This document shows, piece after piece, positions 36,795 through 44,803 of a DNA stretch of 64,000 nt (its first letter is position 1; each line of letters opens with the position of its first letter). The stretch lies in contig CAWGTD010000003.1 in NCBI GenBank assembly GCA_963825415.1, forward strand, positions 496,001 through 560,000, in the 5' to 3' direction. The position numbers were made by a program, and so were the translations under genes. Source of the stretch: BP-464 sp963825415 (lineage in GTDB: Bacteria; Actinomycetota; Thermoleophilia; Solirubrobacterales; Solirubrobacteraceae). Under the pieces are notes generated by a model that saw nothing but the letters and a program-made list of their open reading frames with translations, was not told the origin of the DNA and made no database searches.

Positions 36795-38309
36795 ATGCCG
36801 GCGGTCGGCCTCGCCGCGGTGCTCGCCGCGCTGTACCTCGTGCTCGATCCGCCGAGCGCCGATCTCGCCGCGCACCTCTACCGCGCCGGGCTCGTGGACC
36901 GCGCCGGGATCACGGCCTGGGACAACGCCTGGTACGGCGGCCATCACCTGCCCGCCTACAGCGTGCTGTTCCCGGGGCTCGGCTCGCTGATCGGCGTGCG
37001 ACTGCTCGGCGCGCTGAGCCTGGTCGGAGCGACCGCGGCGTTCGCGCGCCTGGCGGCCGACGAGCTCGACCCGCGCGCCGCGCGCCTGGCGCGGCCGTGG
37101 TTCGCCGTCGCCATGGCCGCCGCGGTGGCCAGCGGGCGCCTGCCGTTCGCGTTCGGCATCGCGCTGGGCACCTGCGCGGTGCTCGCCGCCGCTCGCGGGC
37201 GGGTCGTGGTCGCGGGACTGCTCGGGGCCGCGACGACGATGGGCAGCCCGGTCGCCGGCCTGTTCGTCGTGCTGATCGCCGCCGCATGGGTGGGCACGAC
37301 GCGGCCGCGGCCGCACGCCGCGCTGGCGATGGGCGCGGCGGCGGCGCTCACGGGCATCGTGCTGGTGGGCGCGTTCCCCGAAGGCGGCGACGAGCCGTTC
37401 GTCGGCTCGAGCTTCTGGCCCGCGCTCGCGGCCACCGGGTTGGCGCTGGCGATCGCACGCGACGGCCCGCGCCCGCTGCGCGCCGGCCTGGTGCTCTACG
37501 CCCTGCTGCTCGTCGCCGCGTTCGCGGTCCACAACCCGCTCGGAGGCAACGCCGCGCGCCTGGGCGGGCTGCTCGGCGGGCCGCTGGCCGCGGCGCTGCT
37601 GATGCCCGACCGCCGCCGGCTGCTGGCGTTCGCTGCCCTCCCGCTCGCCTACTGGACCATGTACCCGCCGGTCCACGACTGGACCAGCTCCGCGGGCGAC
37701 CCCGCGATCGAGGCCGGCTACTACGCGCCGCTGCTCGCCGAGATCGCGAGACGCGACGCGCACGCCCCTCCCGCACGGGTCGAGATCCCGTTCACCGCGA
37801 GCCACTGGGAGGCGCTGCACGTGGCCGCGCACGTGCCGCTGGCCCGCGGCTGGGAGCGCCAGCTCGACCGCCGCCACAACCGGCTGTTCTACGAGGGCAC
37901 ACTGACCCCGGAGCGATACCGCGCATGGCTCGACGGGCTGGCGGTGCGCTGGGTGGCGCTGCCCGACGCCAAGCTCGACCCCTCGGCACGCGGCGAGGCG
38001 CGGCTCATCCGCGCGCGGCCGGACTATCTGCGCGAGGTCTGGCGCTCGCCGCATTGGCGTCTGTTCGCCGTGCAGCGCCCCACGCCGCTCGGCGCAGCCT
38101 CCCTGACCGCTGACGGCTTCACGGCGCGCAGCGGCCTCGTCCGTGTGCGCTGGACGCCCTACTGGGCGGTCCTGGAAGGTCGCGGCTGCGTCGCCCGCGC
38201 GGACGGTGATTGGACCGAGATCGAGAGCGACGAACCGGGCGCGACGCTGCGCGTCGGCGTCCGCGTCGGCCCGCTACGAGCCCTCGGCAGAGACCGCGAC
38301 TGCCGCTAG
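36795..38309 (+). CDS. Polytopic membrane protein, GT-C glycosyltransferase-like
   Basis: 504 residues. About nine or ten hydrophobic segments fill residues 1-300 (for example VGLAAVLAALYLVL, ALGTCAVLAAARGRVVVAGL, AGLVLYALLLVAAFAVHNPL). The first loop carries SADLAAHLYRAGLVDRAGIT, an Asp-containing loop as in GT-C enzymes that use polyprenyl-phosphate sugars. A soluble C-terminal domain follows (RVEIPFTASHWEALHVAAHV, YEGTLTPERYRAWLDGLAVR). The fold assignment is tentative. The plus-strand genes downstream make or modify inositol phospholipids, suggesting a role in glycosylating a lipid or envelope polymer. Confidence 0.55.
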   Translation: MPAVGLAAVLAALYLVLDPPSADLAAHLYRAGLVDRAGITAWDNAWYGGHHLPAYSVLFPGLGSLIGVRLLGALSLVGATAAFARLAADELDPRAARLARPWFAVAMAAAVASGRLPFAFGIALGTCAVLAAARGRVVVAGLLGAATTMGSPVAGLFVVLIAAAWVGTTRPRPHAALAMGAAAALTGIVLVGAFPEGGDEPFVGSSFWPALAATGLALAIARDGPRPLRAGLVLYALLLVAAFAVHNPLGGNAARLGGLLGGPLAAALLMPDRRRLLAFAALPLAYWTMYPPVHDWTSSAGDPAIEAGYYAPLLAEIARRDAHAPPARVEIPFTASHWEALHVAAHVPLARGWERQLDRRHNRLFYEGTLTPERYRAWLDGLAVRWVALPDAKLDPSARGEARLIRARPDYLREVWRSPHWRLFAVQRPTPLGAASLTADGFTARSGLVRVRWTPYWAVLEGRGCVARADGDWTEIESDEPGATLRVGVRVGPLRALGRDRDCR

Positions 38310-38321
38310 GATCCGAGGCGC

Positions 38322-39107
38322 ATGGCTGCACGCACGCGAGCTCTCCAGGCGCGGTTGCTTCCGCACGGCCCCTGGGACCTGGTGCGGCAGTTGCTCCTGT
38401 TCTTCGTCGCCTACAACGGCTACCGCCTCGTACGGGGCATGGCCGACGATCCCGGGGTCACTGCCGCCGCGTTTCAGCATGCCCGCGACCTGATCGGGAT
38501 CGAACGCGGGCTGCACGTGTTCGTCGAGCCGAGCGTGCAGGCGTGGGCCAGCGGCAGCAGCTTCGTGATCGACGCCGCGAGCTGGCTGTACATCAACGCC
38601 CAGACCTCGGTGACGCTCGGCGCGCTGGCGTTCCTCTACCTGTTCCACAACCGCAGCTTCTACTTCGTGCGGAACATGTTCATGGTGGCGATGGGGATCG
38701 CCCTGCTGGGCTACATGCTCTACCCGACCGCGCCGCCGCGCTTCCTGCCCGAGTGGGGCTTCTTCGACGCGGTCTCGAACTTCACCGGCGTCTCGCACGA
38801 CGACGTCACGGTCGACGCGCTGTTCAACCCCTACGCCGCGGTGCCGTCGATGCACGTCTGCTTCGCGTTCATGATCGGCTGGCCGCTGGCAAAGCTGGTC
38901 CGGCACCGCGCCGCGCGCATCTTCTGGCGGGTCTATCCGCTCCTCGTGACGTTCGTGATCGTCGCGACCGGCAACCACTTCTTCGCCGACGCCGTCCTCG
39001 GCGGCATCGCCGCCGGGCTGTCGGCCTACGCCGCCGCGTGGCTGGCCCGAGCACGTCCGACCGTCTGGACGTTCAGCCGGGTGCCGGGCGACGGCGTCAC
39101 CGCCTAG
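38322..39107 (+). CDS. PAP2-family membrane phosphatase/phosphotransferase, Aur1/inositol-phosphotransferase-like
   Basis: 261 residues with about six transmembrane segments. The active-site pieces are VDALFNPYAAVPSMHVCFAF (PSxH, the phosphohistidine loop) and VIVATGNHFFADAVLGGIAA (H-x3-D second site). GYMLYPTAPPRFLPEWGFFD is the C1-like element shared with inositol-phosphorylceramide synthases such as Aur1. Family members remove or transfer lipid phosphate at the membrane. The next gene (39108) starts immediately after the stop and encodes the likely phosphatidylinositol-phosphate synthase, so this enzyme is a candidate PIP phosphatase or headgroup transferase. That role is inferred from context only. 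Confidence 0.7.
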   Translation: MAARTRALQARLLPHGPWDLVRQLLLFFVAYNGYRLVRGMADDPGVTAAAFQHARDLIGIERGLHVFVEPSVQAWASGSSFVIDAASWLYINAQTSVTLGALAFLYLFHNRSFYFVRNMFMVAMGIALLGYMLYPTAPPRFLPEWGFFDAVSNFTGVSHDDVTVDALFNPYAAVPSMHVCFAFMIGWPLAKLVRHRAARIFWRVYPLLVTFVIVATGNHFFADAVLGGIAAGLSAYAAAWLARARPTVWTFSRVPGDGVTA

Positions 39108-39704
39108 ATGGCCCGGCTGTCCCCGGTCGAGCGCCGCGCGCTCGTGCGCGACGCGTTGATCGAGTCGCGCCTGACGCCCAACGCGATCTCGCTGACCGGC
39201 TTCGTGTTGAACGTCGTCGCGGCGGTGCTCGTCTGGGAGCGCTACTTCTTCCTCGGCGGGATCGCGTTCATCGTCGGCTCGGTATGCGACACGCTCGACG
39301 GCCGCTACTCGCGCATGAGCGGCAAGGGATCGCCGTTCGGCGCGTTCCTCGACTCGACGCTGGACCGCATCGAGGAGGGCGTGGTCCTCACAGCGGTGGG
39401 GGCGTACTTCGCCAGCCGGGGCATGGAGTTCGCCGCCGGCGCGACGGTCCTGGCCGTTCTCGCCTCGCTGATGGTCTCCTACACGCGCGCCCGCGCCGAG
39501 GCCCTGGGCGTCGAATGCAAGGTCGGAATCGGCAGCCGCGCGGTGCGCGTCGTGATCCTCTCGGTGGGGCTGGTCTTCGCCAAAGGTGCTTCACTAGGCG
39601 AGTTCGAGCTGCTCGCGCCGTCGGTATACGTATTGGCCGTGCTGGGCATCATCACCACGTTGCAGCGCATTTTTCACGTGCGCGCCGCCCTCACCACGGC
39701 CTAG
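39108..39704 (+). CDS. CDP-alcohol phosphatidyltransferase, probable phosphatidylinositol-phosphate synthase
   Basis: 198 residues with six hydrophobic segments. The family signature D-x2-D-G-x2-A-R-x8-G-x3-D-x3-D is present as CDTLDGRYSRMSGKGSPFGA-FLDSTLD, with Ser in place of the Ala. The last Asp residues are catalytic and bind CDP-diacylglycerol and metal. Phosphatidylglycerol-phosphate synthase has the same signature. I favour inositol phosphate as acceptor because ino1 lies directly downstream, as actinobacterial PI is made from CDP-DAG and inositol-1-phosphate. It starts directly after the PAP2 stop (no gap), so co-translation is expected. Confidence 0.75.
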   Translation: MARLSPVERRALVRDALIESRLTPNAISLTGFVLNVVAAVLVWERYFFLGGIAFIVGSVCDTLDGRYSRMSGKGSPFGAFLDSTLDRIEEGVVLTAVGAYFASRGMEFAAGATVLAVLASLMVSYTRARAEALGVECKVGIGSRAVRVVILSVGLVFAKGASLGEFELLAPSVYVLAVLGIITTLQRIFHVRAALTTA

Positions 39705-39772
39705 CGCCGTGTAACCGGGCCGCCCCGGCGTGGGTAAGTCCCGACAGACTCAGAAACCAAGGAGCTTTCAGC

Positions 39773-41011
39773 TTGACTTCCAACGGCAACGGCGCCGCCG
39801 CTACCAACGGCGCCTCGAAGAACGGCGCCGCCCGCTACCAGACCGACAAGGTCCGCGTGGCCATCATCGGCGTCGGCAACTGCGCGAACTCGTTCGTCCA
39901 AGGCGTCCACCACTACGCGGACGCCGACGCCCGCGAGGCTGTCCCCGGGCTCATGCACACCGACCTCGGCGGCTACCACGTCTCCGACATCGAGTTCACG
40001 TGCGCCTTCGACATCAACAAGACCAAGGTCGGCAAGGATCTCGCACAGGCGATCTGGGCCGATCCGAACAACACGATCAAGTTCACCGACAAGGTGCCCA
40101 AGAAGCTCGACGTCCCCGTCTACCGCGGGATGACCCACGACGGGCTCGGCAAGTACCTCAAGGAGAAGATCGTCAAGGCGCCCGGCGAGACCGCCGACAT
40201 CGCCGACATCCTCAAGGCGACCCACACCGACGTCGTCGTCTCCTACCTGCCGGTCGGGTCCGAAGACGCGACCAAGTGGTACGTCGAGCAGATCCTCGAC
40301 GCCGGCGTCGGCTTCGTGAACTGCATCCCGGTGTTCATCGCTCGCGAGGACTACTGGAACAAGCGCTTCAAGAAGGCCGGCCTGCCGATCGTCGGCGACG
40401 ACATCAAGTCGCAGGTCGGCGCGACGATCGTGCACCGCACGCTCGCCCGCCTGATGCACGAGCGCGGCGTGAAGATGCTGCGCACATCGCAGCTCAACGT
40501 CGGCGGCAACATGGACTTCTACAACATGCTCGAGCGCGAGCGGCTGGAGTCCAAGAAGATCTCCAAGACCAACGCCGTGACCTCGATCATGGGCCACAAG
40601 CTGCCCGCCGACGACGTCTACATCGGCCCCTCGGACTACGTGCCGTGGCTGACCGACCGCAAGTGGGCCCACATCCGCATGGAGGGCCAGGCGTTCGGCG
40701 ACGTGCCGCTCAACATGGAGATGAAGCTCGAGGTGTGGGACTCGCCGAACTCGGCGGGCATCGTCATCGACGCCGTCCGCTGCTGCAAGCTGGCGCTCAA
40801 CCACGGAGTCGGCGGCCAGCTCGACGGGCCGAGCTCCTACCTCATGAAGTCGCCGATGAACCAGCGCCCCGACGACGAGGCGCGCGAGCAGACCGAGAAG
40901 TTCATCGCGAAGTACAAGGGCAAGCGGGGGCACACGCTGCCGAAGGCAGTGGGTCCCACGCGGCCCAAGGGCCGCACCGCGCCCAAGCGCGCAGTCGCTT
41001 CCAAGGCCTAG
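39773..41011 (+). CDS. ino1: Inositol-1-phosphate synthase
   Basis: 412 residues from TTG 39773, with AAGGAG 9 bases before it (no ATG alternative upstream). After a low-complexity Asn/Gly/Ala tail comes the NAD-binding start VRVAIIGVGNCANSFVQGVH. Conserved active-site stretches follow: FTCAFDINKTKVGKDLAQAI, NCIPVFIAREDYWNKRFKKA, PIVGDDIKSQVGATIVHRTL, LNVGGNMDFYNMLERERLES and KLEVWDSPNSAGIVIDAVRC. It isomerises glucose-6-phosphate to inositol-1-phosphate, the precursor for phosphatidylinositol and, in many actinobacteria, mycothiol. The C-terminus ends with a Lys/Arg/Pro tail (PTRPKGRTAPKRAVASKA). Confidence 0.95.
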   Translation: MTSNGNGAAATNGASKNGAARYQTDKVRVAIIGVGNCANSFVQGVHHYADADAREAVPGLMHTDLGGYHVSDIEFTCAFDINKTKVGKDLAQAIWADPNNTIKFTDKVPKKLDVPVYRGMTHDGLGKYLKEKIVKAPGETADIADILKATHTDVVVSYLPVGSEDATKWYVEQILDAGVGFVNCIPVFIAREDYWNKRFKKAGLPIVGDDIKSQVGATIVHRTLARLMHERGVKMLRTSQLNVGGNMDFYNMLERERLESKKISKTNAVTSIMGHKLPADDVYIGPSDYVPWLTDRKWAHIRMEGQAFGDVPLNMEMKLEVWDSPNSAGIVIDAVRCCKLALNHGVGGQLDGPSSYLMKSPMNQRPDDEAREQTEKFIAKYKGKRGHTLPKAVGPTRPKGRTAPKRAVASKA

Positions 41012-41053
41012 CACGCGACTGACGAGCGCACGGCGGGCCTACCATTGCCCGCC

Positions 41054-42931
41054 GTGTCGCTCTCCGTCGCCCAGGTCACCCCCTACACCTGGGATTCCGG
41101 TCACGAGGTCAACCGCGGCATCGCCCGCGTGGCCGACGAACTGGCCGCGCGCGGGCACCGCGTCGCGATCGTCGCGCCCTCGGCGACCGGCACCGCGGTA
41201 CGCGAGACGCGCAGGCGTCTGCGCGACGGGAGCCTCTGGGGTGGCGGCCGTGCCGGCGGAGTCGAGATCCTCGCGGTGTCGGAGACGATCGCCCCGGGGC
41301 GCCGCGCCGCGTTGTCGATCGACGTCACGCGCGCGGTCGAGGAGCTGTTCGCCGCGGTGCCGTTCGACATCGTGCACGTCCACGAGCCGTGGGCGCCGAG
41401 CGTCGCCAGCGCGGCGCTGCGGGCGTCGCCCGCGCTGAACGTCGGCACGTTCCATGCGCCGACCGAGCGCTTCGTGGCCACCCAGGTCACGCGCAAGCTC
41501 GTCCAGCTCGTCTTCGGGCGCCTCGACGCGCGGGTGGCGAGCTTCGCGGCGACCGCCGCACTGATGAACCGCTTCTTCAGAGCCGACTACCGCGTCGTGC
41601 TGCCGGGCGCCGAGCCGCCGGCCGGCGCGCCCTCGCGGACAGCCGGCGGCCCGCCCCATGTCGTGTTCGTCGAGGCCGAGGAGCGCGCCGCGCTGCGGGT
41701 CTTCCTGCGCTCGCTTCGCCGGCTCGACCCTGCACTCGAGTGGACGGCCACGGTCGTCAGCGCGCGCGGCCCATCGTCGTCGATCCCGCTGCGCCAGGAC
41801 CTGCGCGAGCGGATCACGTTCGTCGAGGCGGGCACCGAGAGCGAGCTCGCGCGCGCGGACGTGGTCGTCGCCGCGTCCGACGGAGCGGCGCCGGCGCCCG
41901 GCCTGCTGCTCGACGCGATGGCCGCCGGCGCGGTGCCGCTCGCCTCGCGCCTGGCCGTCTACGAGGAGCTGCTCGACGAGGGCGAGCGCGGCCTGCTGCA
42001 CGCACCCGGCGAGAGCCAGGTGCTGGCCGCGCAGCTCGAGCGCCTGCTCGGCGACCCCGAGCTGCGCGACCGCCTGCGCGCGGCGGCCGACCCCGTCCGC
42101 GAACGCCTTACCTGGGCGCGCGTGACGGACGAGCTCGAGCAGGTCTACGACGAACTGGTGGCCCGCCGCCACGCGGTCAAGGGCGACGCGGCGATCCGCC
42201 GCCGCCTCGCGCGCCGGCCGATCATCGACGTCGACCTGCACATGCACACCGACCACTCGCACGACTGCGCGACCCCCGTCGAGGTGCTGCTGGCAGCCGC
42301 CCGCGACGCGGGCCTGGGCGCGATCGCCGTCACCGACCACAACGAGATCTCGGGCGCGCTCGAGGCAGCCGAGAAGGCGGCCGACTTCGGCGTGAAGGTG
42401 ATCGTGGCCGAGGAGGTCAAGACCGCCGAGCAGGGCGAGGTCATCGGGCTGTTCATCACCGAGAAGATCCCGCGCGGCATGTCGCTGGCCGAGACGGTGG
42501 CCGAGATCAAGCGCCAGGGCGGCCTGGTCTACGTGCCGCACCCGTTCGACCGCATGCACTCGGTGCCCGACTACGAGCACCTGCTGACGATCATCGACGA
42601 CGTCGACGCGATCGAGATCTACAACCCGCGCGTGGCGATCGGTTCGTTCAACGAGGAGGCCGAGCGCTTCGCGCGCAAGTACCGGATCGTCGCCGGCGCC
42701 GGTTCGGACTCCCACGTAGCCCAGGGCCTCGGCTCGGTGCGGATCCGCATGCGCGACTTCGACGGGCGTGAGGAATTCCTGGAGTCCCTGCGCGACGCCG
42801 AGATCGTCACCCGCCCGTCGAGCCTGCTCTACGTGCAGGCGCTGAAGTTCCTGGAGACGAAGGCCACCCCGGCCGGGGCGCGGCGGGCGGTCCGCCAGCG
42901 GCGGGTCCGGCGGGCCACCCGCAAGGCCTGA
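41054..42931 (+). CDS. Fusion of a GT4-like glycosyltransferase with a PHP phosphoesterase
   Basis: About 625 residues. GTG 41054 gives VSLSVAQVTPYTWDSGHEVN, a usual GT-B opening; TTG 41045 is an alternative. Residues 1-370 resemble PimA/MshA-type GT4 enzymes (FDIVHVHEPWAPSVASAALR, VGTFHAPTERF). However, the EX7E donor motif is degraded to AAPAPGLLLDAM, with Ala and Asp at the Glu positions. Residues about 390-600 are a PHP metal-dependent phosphatase: VDLHMHTDHSHDC, AVTDHNEIS, VAEEVKTAEQGEVIGLF, YVPHPFDR, IEIYNPR and GAGSDSHVAQGLG, with all metal ligands in place. It follows ino1 by 42 bases. Candidate roles are PIP dephosphorylation or inositol glycoside assembly, both speculative. Confidence 0.75.
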   Translation: MSLSVAQVTPYTWDSGHEVNRGIARVADELAARGHRVAIVAPSATGTAVRETRRRLRDGSLWGGGRAGGVEILAVSETIAPGRRAALSIDVTRAVEELFAAVPFDIVHVHEPWAPSVASAALRASPALNVGTFHAPTERFVATQVTRKLVQLVFGRLDARVASFAATAALMNRFFRADYRVVLPGAEPPAGAPSRTAGGPPHVVFVEAEERAALRVFLRSLRRLDPALEWTATVVSARGPSSSIPLRQDLRERITFVEAGTESELARADVVVAASDGAAPAPGLLLDAMAAGAVPLASRLAVYEELLDEGERGLLHAPGESQVLAAQLERLLGDPELRDRLRAAADPVRERLTWARVTDELEQVYDELVARRHAVKGDAAIRRRLARRPIIDVDLHMHTDHSHDCATPVEVLLAAARDAGLGAIAVTDHNEISGALEAAEKAADFGVKVIVAEEVKTAEQGEVIGLFITEKIPRGMSLAETVAEIKRQGGLVYVPHPFDRMHSVPDYEHLLTIIDDVDAIEIYNPRVAIGSFNEEAERFARKYRIVAGAGSDSHVAQGLGSVRIRMRDFDGREEFLESLRDAEIVTRPSSLLYVQALKFLETKATPAGARRAVRQRRVRRATRKA

Positions 42932-43584
42932 TGCACGGCGAGGGAGGGTCGCCGCGGCCGTCGAAAGCCCCAGCACCCATGCCCGCGACCGACGACGAGA
43001 TCCGCGAGAAGTACCTGGAGCGCGCCATCCGGGAGCTCAACGCACTGACCCGCGAGCTGCAGTCCTGCGAGCTGTGCCCGCGCGGCAGCCGCGTGCCGGT
43101 GCTCGGCTCGGGCCACCCCCAGGCGGACATCCTGCTGCTCAAGCACGCGCCGCGGACCTCGGAGGTCGAGGAGGGCGTGGCGTTCTACGGCCGCAGCGGG
43201 ACCGCGCTGATGAAGTCCCTGAAGCGGCTCGGCATCGATCCGCTCGCCGTCTACGGGACGCTTTGCGTGAAGTGCCCGGTCACCGACTCGTCGCTGGCCG
43301 ACCCGGCCTGCATCGCCCGTGTGGTCGAGGAGATCGCGATCGTGCAGCCGAGAATTGTCGTGGTGATGGGCGAGGACGCCCTGGCCGTGCTCAACGATCT
43401 CTCGCTGCCCTTGGCGCGGCCGGTCAAGCCGCAGCACGGCGTCGTCCAGCAGCTCACGCCTTCGATCGACGCCCTGCTGGTGGGAGACATCGACGACTCC
43501 CTCGACGAGGAGGTCGCCAAGCGCGCCTTCTGGGCGGCCTTCAAGGTCCTCGGCGAGTGGTACGCGGACCTGCCGCCCTACTAG
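42931..43584 (+). CDS. Iron-sulfur uracil-DNA glycosylase-like protein with altered active site
   Basis: 217 residues from ATG 42931 (overlapping the previous stop as TGATG); ATG 42979 (MPATDDEIREKYLERAIREL) may be the true start. It has the family-4 UDG frame: LQSCELCPRGSRVPVLGSG (C-x2-C), VAFYGRSGTALMKSLKRLG, TLCVKCPVTDSSLADPACIA (the other two cluster cysteines) and IVQPRIVVVMGEDALAVLN. The catalytic first motif, normally GEAPGxxED, is LLKHAPRTSEVEEG, and the usual late HPSP segment is missing (QHGVVQQLTPSIDALLVG). It may bind DNA or act on another substrate without standard uracil excision. Confidence 0.65.
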   Translation: MHGEGGSPRPSKAPAPMPATDDEIREKYLERAIRELNALTRELQSCELCPRGSRVPVLGSGHPQADILLLKHAPRTSEVEEGVAFYGRSGTALMKSLKRLGIDPLAVYGTLCVKCPVTDSSLADPACIARVVEEIAIVQPRIVVVMGEDALAVLNDLSLPLARPVKPQHGVVQQLTPSIDALLVGDIDDSLDEEVAKRAFWAAFKVLGEWYADLPPY

Positions 43585-44468
43585 GCGCGACCGCCCTCGC
43601 GCTGACCTATTTCCTCATCGCCGGGGAGCTGCCCGACCTCGGCACCGGTGAGGGTGCAGTGCTGGTCTCGGGGATGGTGGGCGTGGGCGTCGTGTCCGGC
43701 GTCGTGCTGGCGCTGGTGTGGGCCGGCGACGCGATCGGCCCGCTGCTGCTCGTGCTCGCGGGCTCGATCCTGCTGGTGGCGGGGCTCGACGCCGCGGACG
43801 TGGGCCCCGGTGCGAGCACCTTCGAGGCGCTGGCCGCGGGCTCGCTCGGGATCATCGTGGGCCGCATGCTCGCCTCGCCGGCCGTCGCGCTGGCCGTGCC
43901 GTTGTTCGTGGCCGGGATCGACGCCTGGAGCGTGGCGAGCGGGCCGAGCTCGCGGCTTGCCGACGGCGAGCCGCGCGGGGCGGCGGAGCTGAGCTTCGAC
44001 CTGCCGTCATGGGGCGGCTCGCTGGGCGGCGCCGCGTCGCGCCTGGGCATCACCGACGCGATCTTCCTGGCGATGTTCGCCACCTGGGCCGGGCGCCTGG
44101 GGCTGCGGCGCGGCATGGCGGCGATCGGCATGGTGGCGGGCCTGCTGGCGACCGTCGCGCTGTCGGTGACCACCGATCGGGCGATCCCCGCGCTGCCGCT
44201 GATGGCCGTCGGCTACTGGCTGCCCAACCTCGACCGGCTCGGGCGACTGTTTCGATGGTCGCGGTCGGGTTACCCTCAAGGCATGGACCTCGAGGAGCAC
44301 ACCCTGGAGAAGGCAGGCGAGCGCTGCGAGGAGTGCGGAGCGAAGCTGACCGAACAGGAGCTGCGCGTCGTCCTGGAGTCGGGAGGCCCGACGCTGTGTG
44401 CGGTTCACGCCGCCGAGCAGGTGCCGATCGGCGAGGGGGAGGCGGCGGAGGCCGACCCTCCGGTCTAG
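43557..44468 (+). CDS. Integral membrane protein with in-frame C-terminal zinc-ribbon segment
   Basis: 303 residues from GTG 43557, overlapping the end of the UDG-like gene. Seven to eight hydrophobic helices span residues 8-235 (LLGATALALTYFLIAGELPD, LVSGMVGVGVVSGVVLALVW, AIGMVAGLLATVALSV). The last 62 residues are soluble: GERCEECGAKLTEQELRVVL, then PTLCAVHAAEQVP, a C-x2-C plus distal C/H zinc-binding pattern. No stop separates the two parts, but ATG 44283 could start the ribbon as its own protein. I do not recognise the membrane family, which has no conserved charged catalytic motif. Confidence 0.5.
   Translation: MVRGPAALLGATALALTYFLIAGELPDLGTGEGAVLVSGMVGVGVVSGVVLALVWAGDAIGPLLLVLAGSILLVAGLDAADVGPGASTFEALAAGSLGIIVGRMLASPAVALAVPLFVAGIDAWSVASGPSSRLADGEPRGAAELSFDLPSWGGSLGGAASRLGITDAIFLAMFATWAGRLGLRRGMAAIGMVAGLLATVALSVTTDRAIPALPLMAVGYWLPNLDRLGRLFRWSRSGYPQGMDLEEHTLEKAGERCEECGAKLTEQELRVVLESGGPTLCAVHAAEQVPIGEGEAAEADPPV
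44283..44468 (+). CDS. Possible independent 61-residue zinc-ribbon protein
   Basis: This is an alternative reading of the tail of the preceding membrane gene. From ATG 44283 the product begins MDLEEHTLEKAGERCEECGA and has two metal-site halves (CEEC and LCAVH) with an acidic end. Small ribbons like this often stand alone. The region just before the ATG (CTCAAGG) is a weak ribosome-binding site. Given the +1 errors elsewhere, a lost stop between the two genes is possible. Confidence 0.35.
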   Translation: MDLEEHTLEKAGERCEECGAKLTEQELRVVLESGGPTLCAVHAAEQVPIGEGEAAEADPPV

Positions 44469-44803
44469 CTCTCGGCGGCCGCCGCCGGCACCCAGTACTC
44501 GACGGCCTGAAGGATCCGGCCGTCGTGCAGTCCGAAGAACGAAGCGACGTGCCAGGCGTCGTCGGCGCTGCGCACGAGCACGTCCGAGGCCACGCGGCGG
44601 CCCTCTGTGATCACGCAGCGGACCTCGAGCTCCCACGGCGGCGCCCCCGGATACGTGCGGTGCACGGCCATGAACGCGGCGCGGTTTGCGAATCGCTCGC
44701 CCGTGTGGGGCCACTCGACGGTCGCGTTGGGGTGCAGCTCTGCCTCGGCGGTCTCCCAGTCGCCGGCCGCCAGCGCCCGCCACATGCGCTCGACCGAGTT
44801 CAC
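44465..44803 (-). CDS. SnoaL-like (NTF2-fold) protein
   Basis: 112 residues from GTG 44803, overlapping the oxidoreductase stop as GTGA. It opens VNSVERMWRALAAGDWETAE and continues HPNATVEWPHTGERFANRAA, then VRSADDAWHVASFFGLHDGR and ILQAVEYW. This is the NTF2/SnoaL cone fold seen in polyketide cyclases, isomerases and many orphan proteins; no reaction can be assigned. Coupling to the quinone-type reductase suggests they act on the same small molecule. Confidence 0.7.
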   Translation of the reverse strand: MNSVERMWRALAAGDWETAEAELHPNATVEWPHTGERFANRAAFMAVHRTYPGAPPWELEVRCVITEGRRVASDVLVRSADDAWHVASFFGLHDGRILQAVEYWVPAAAAES

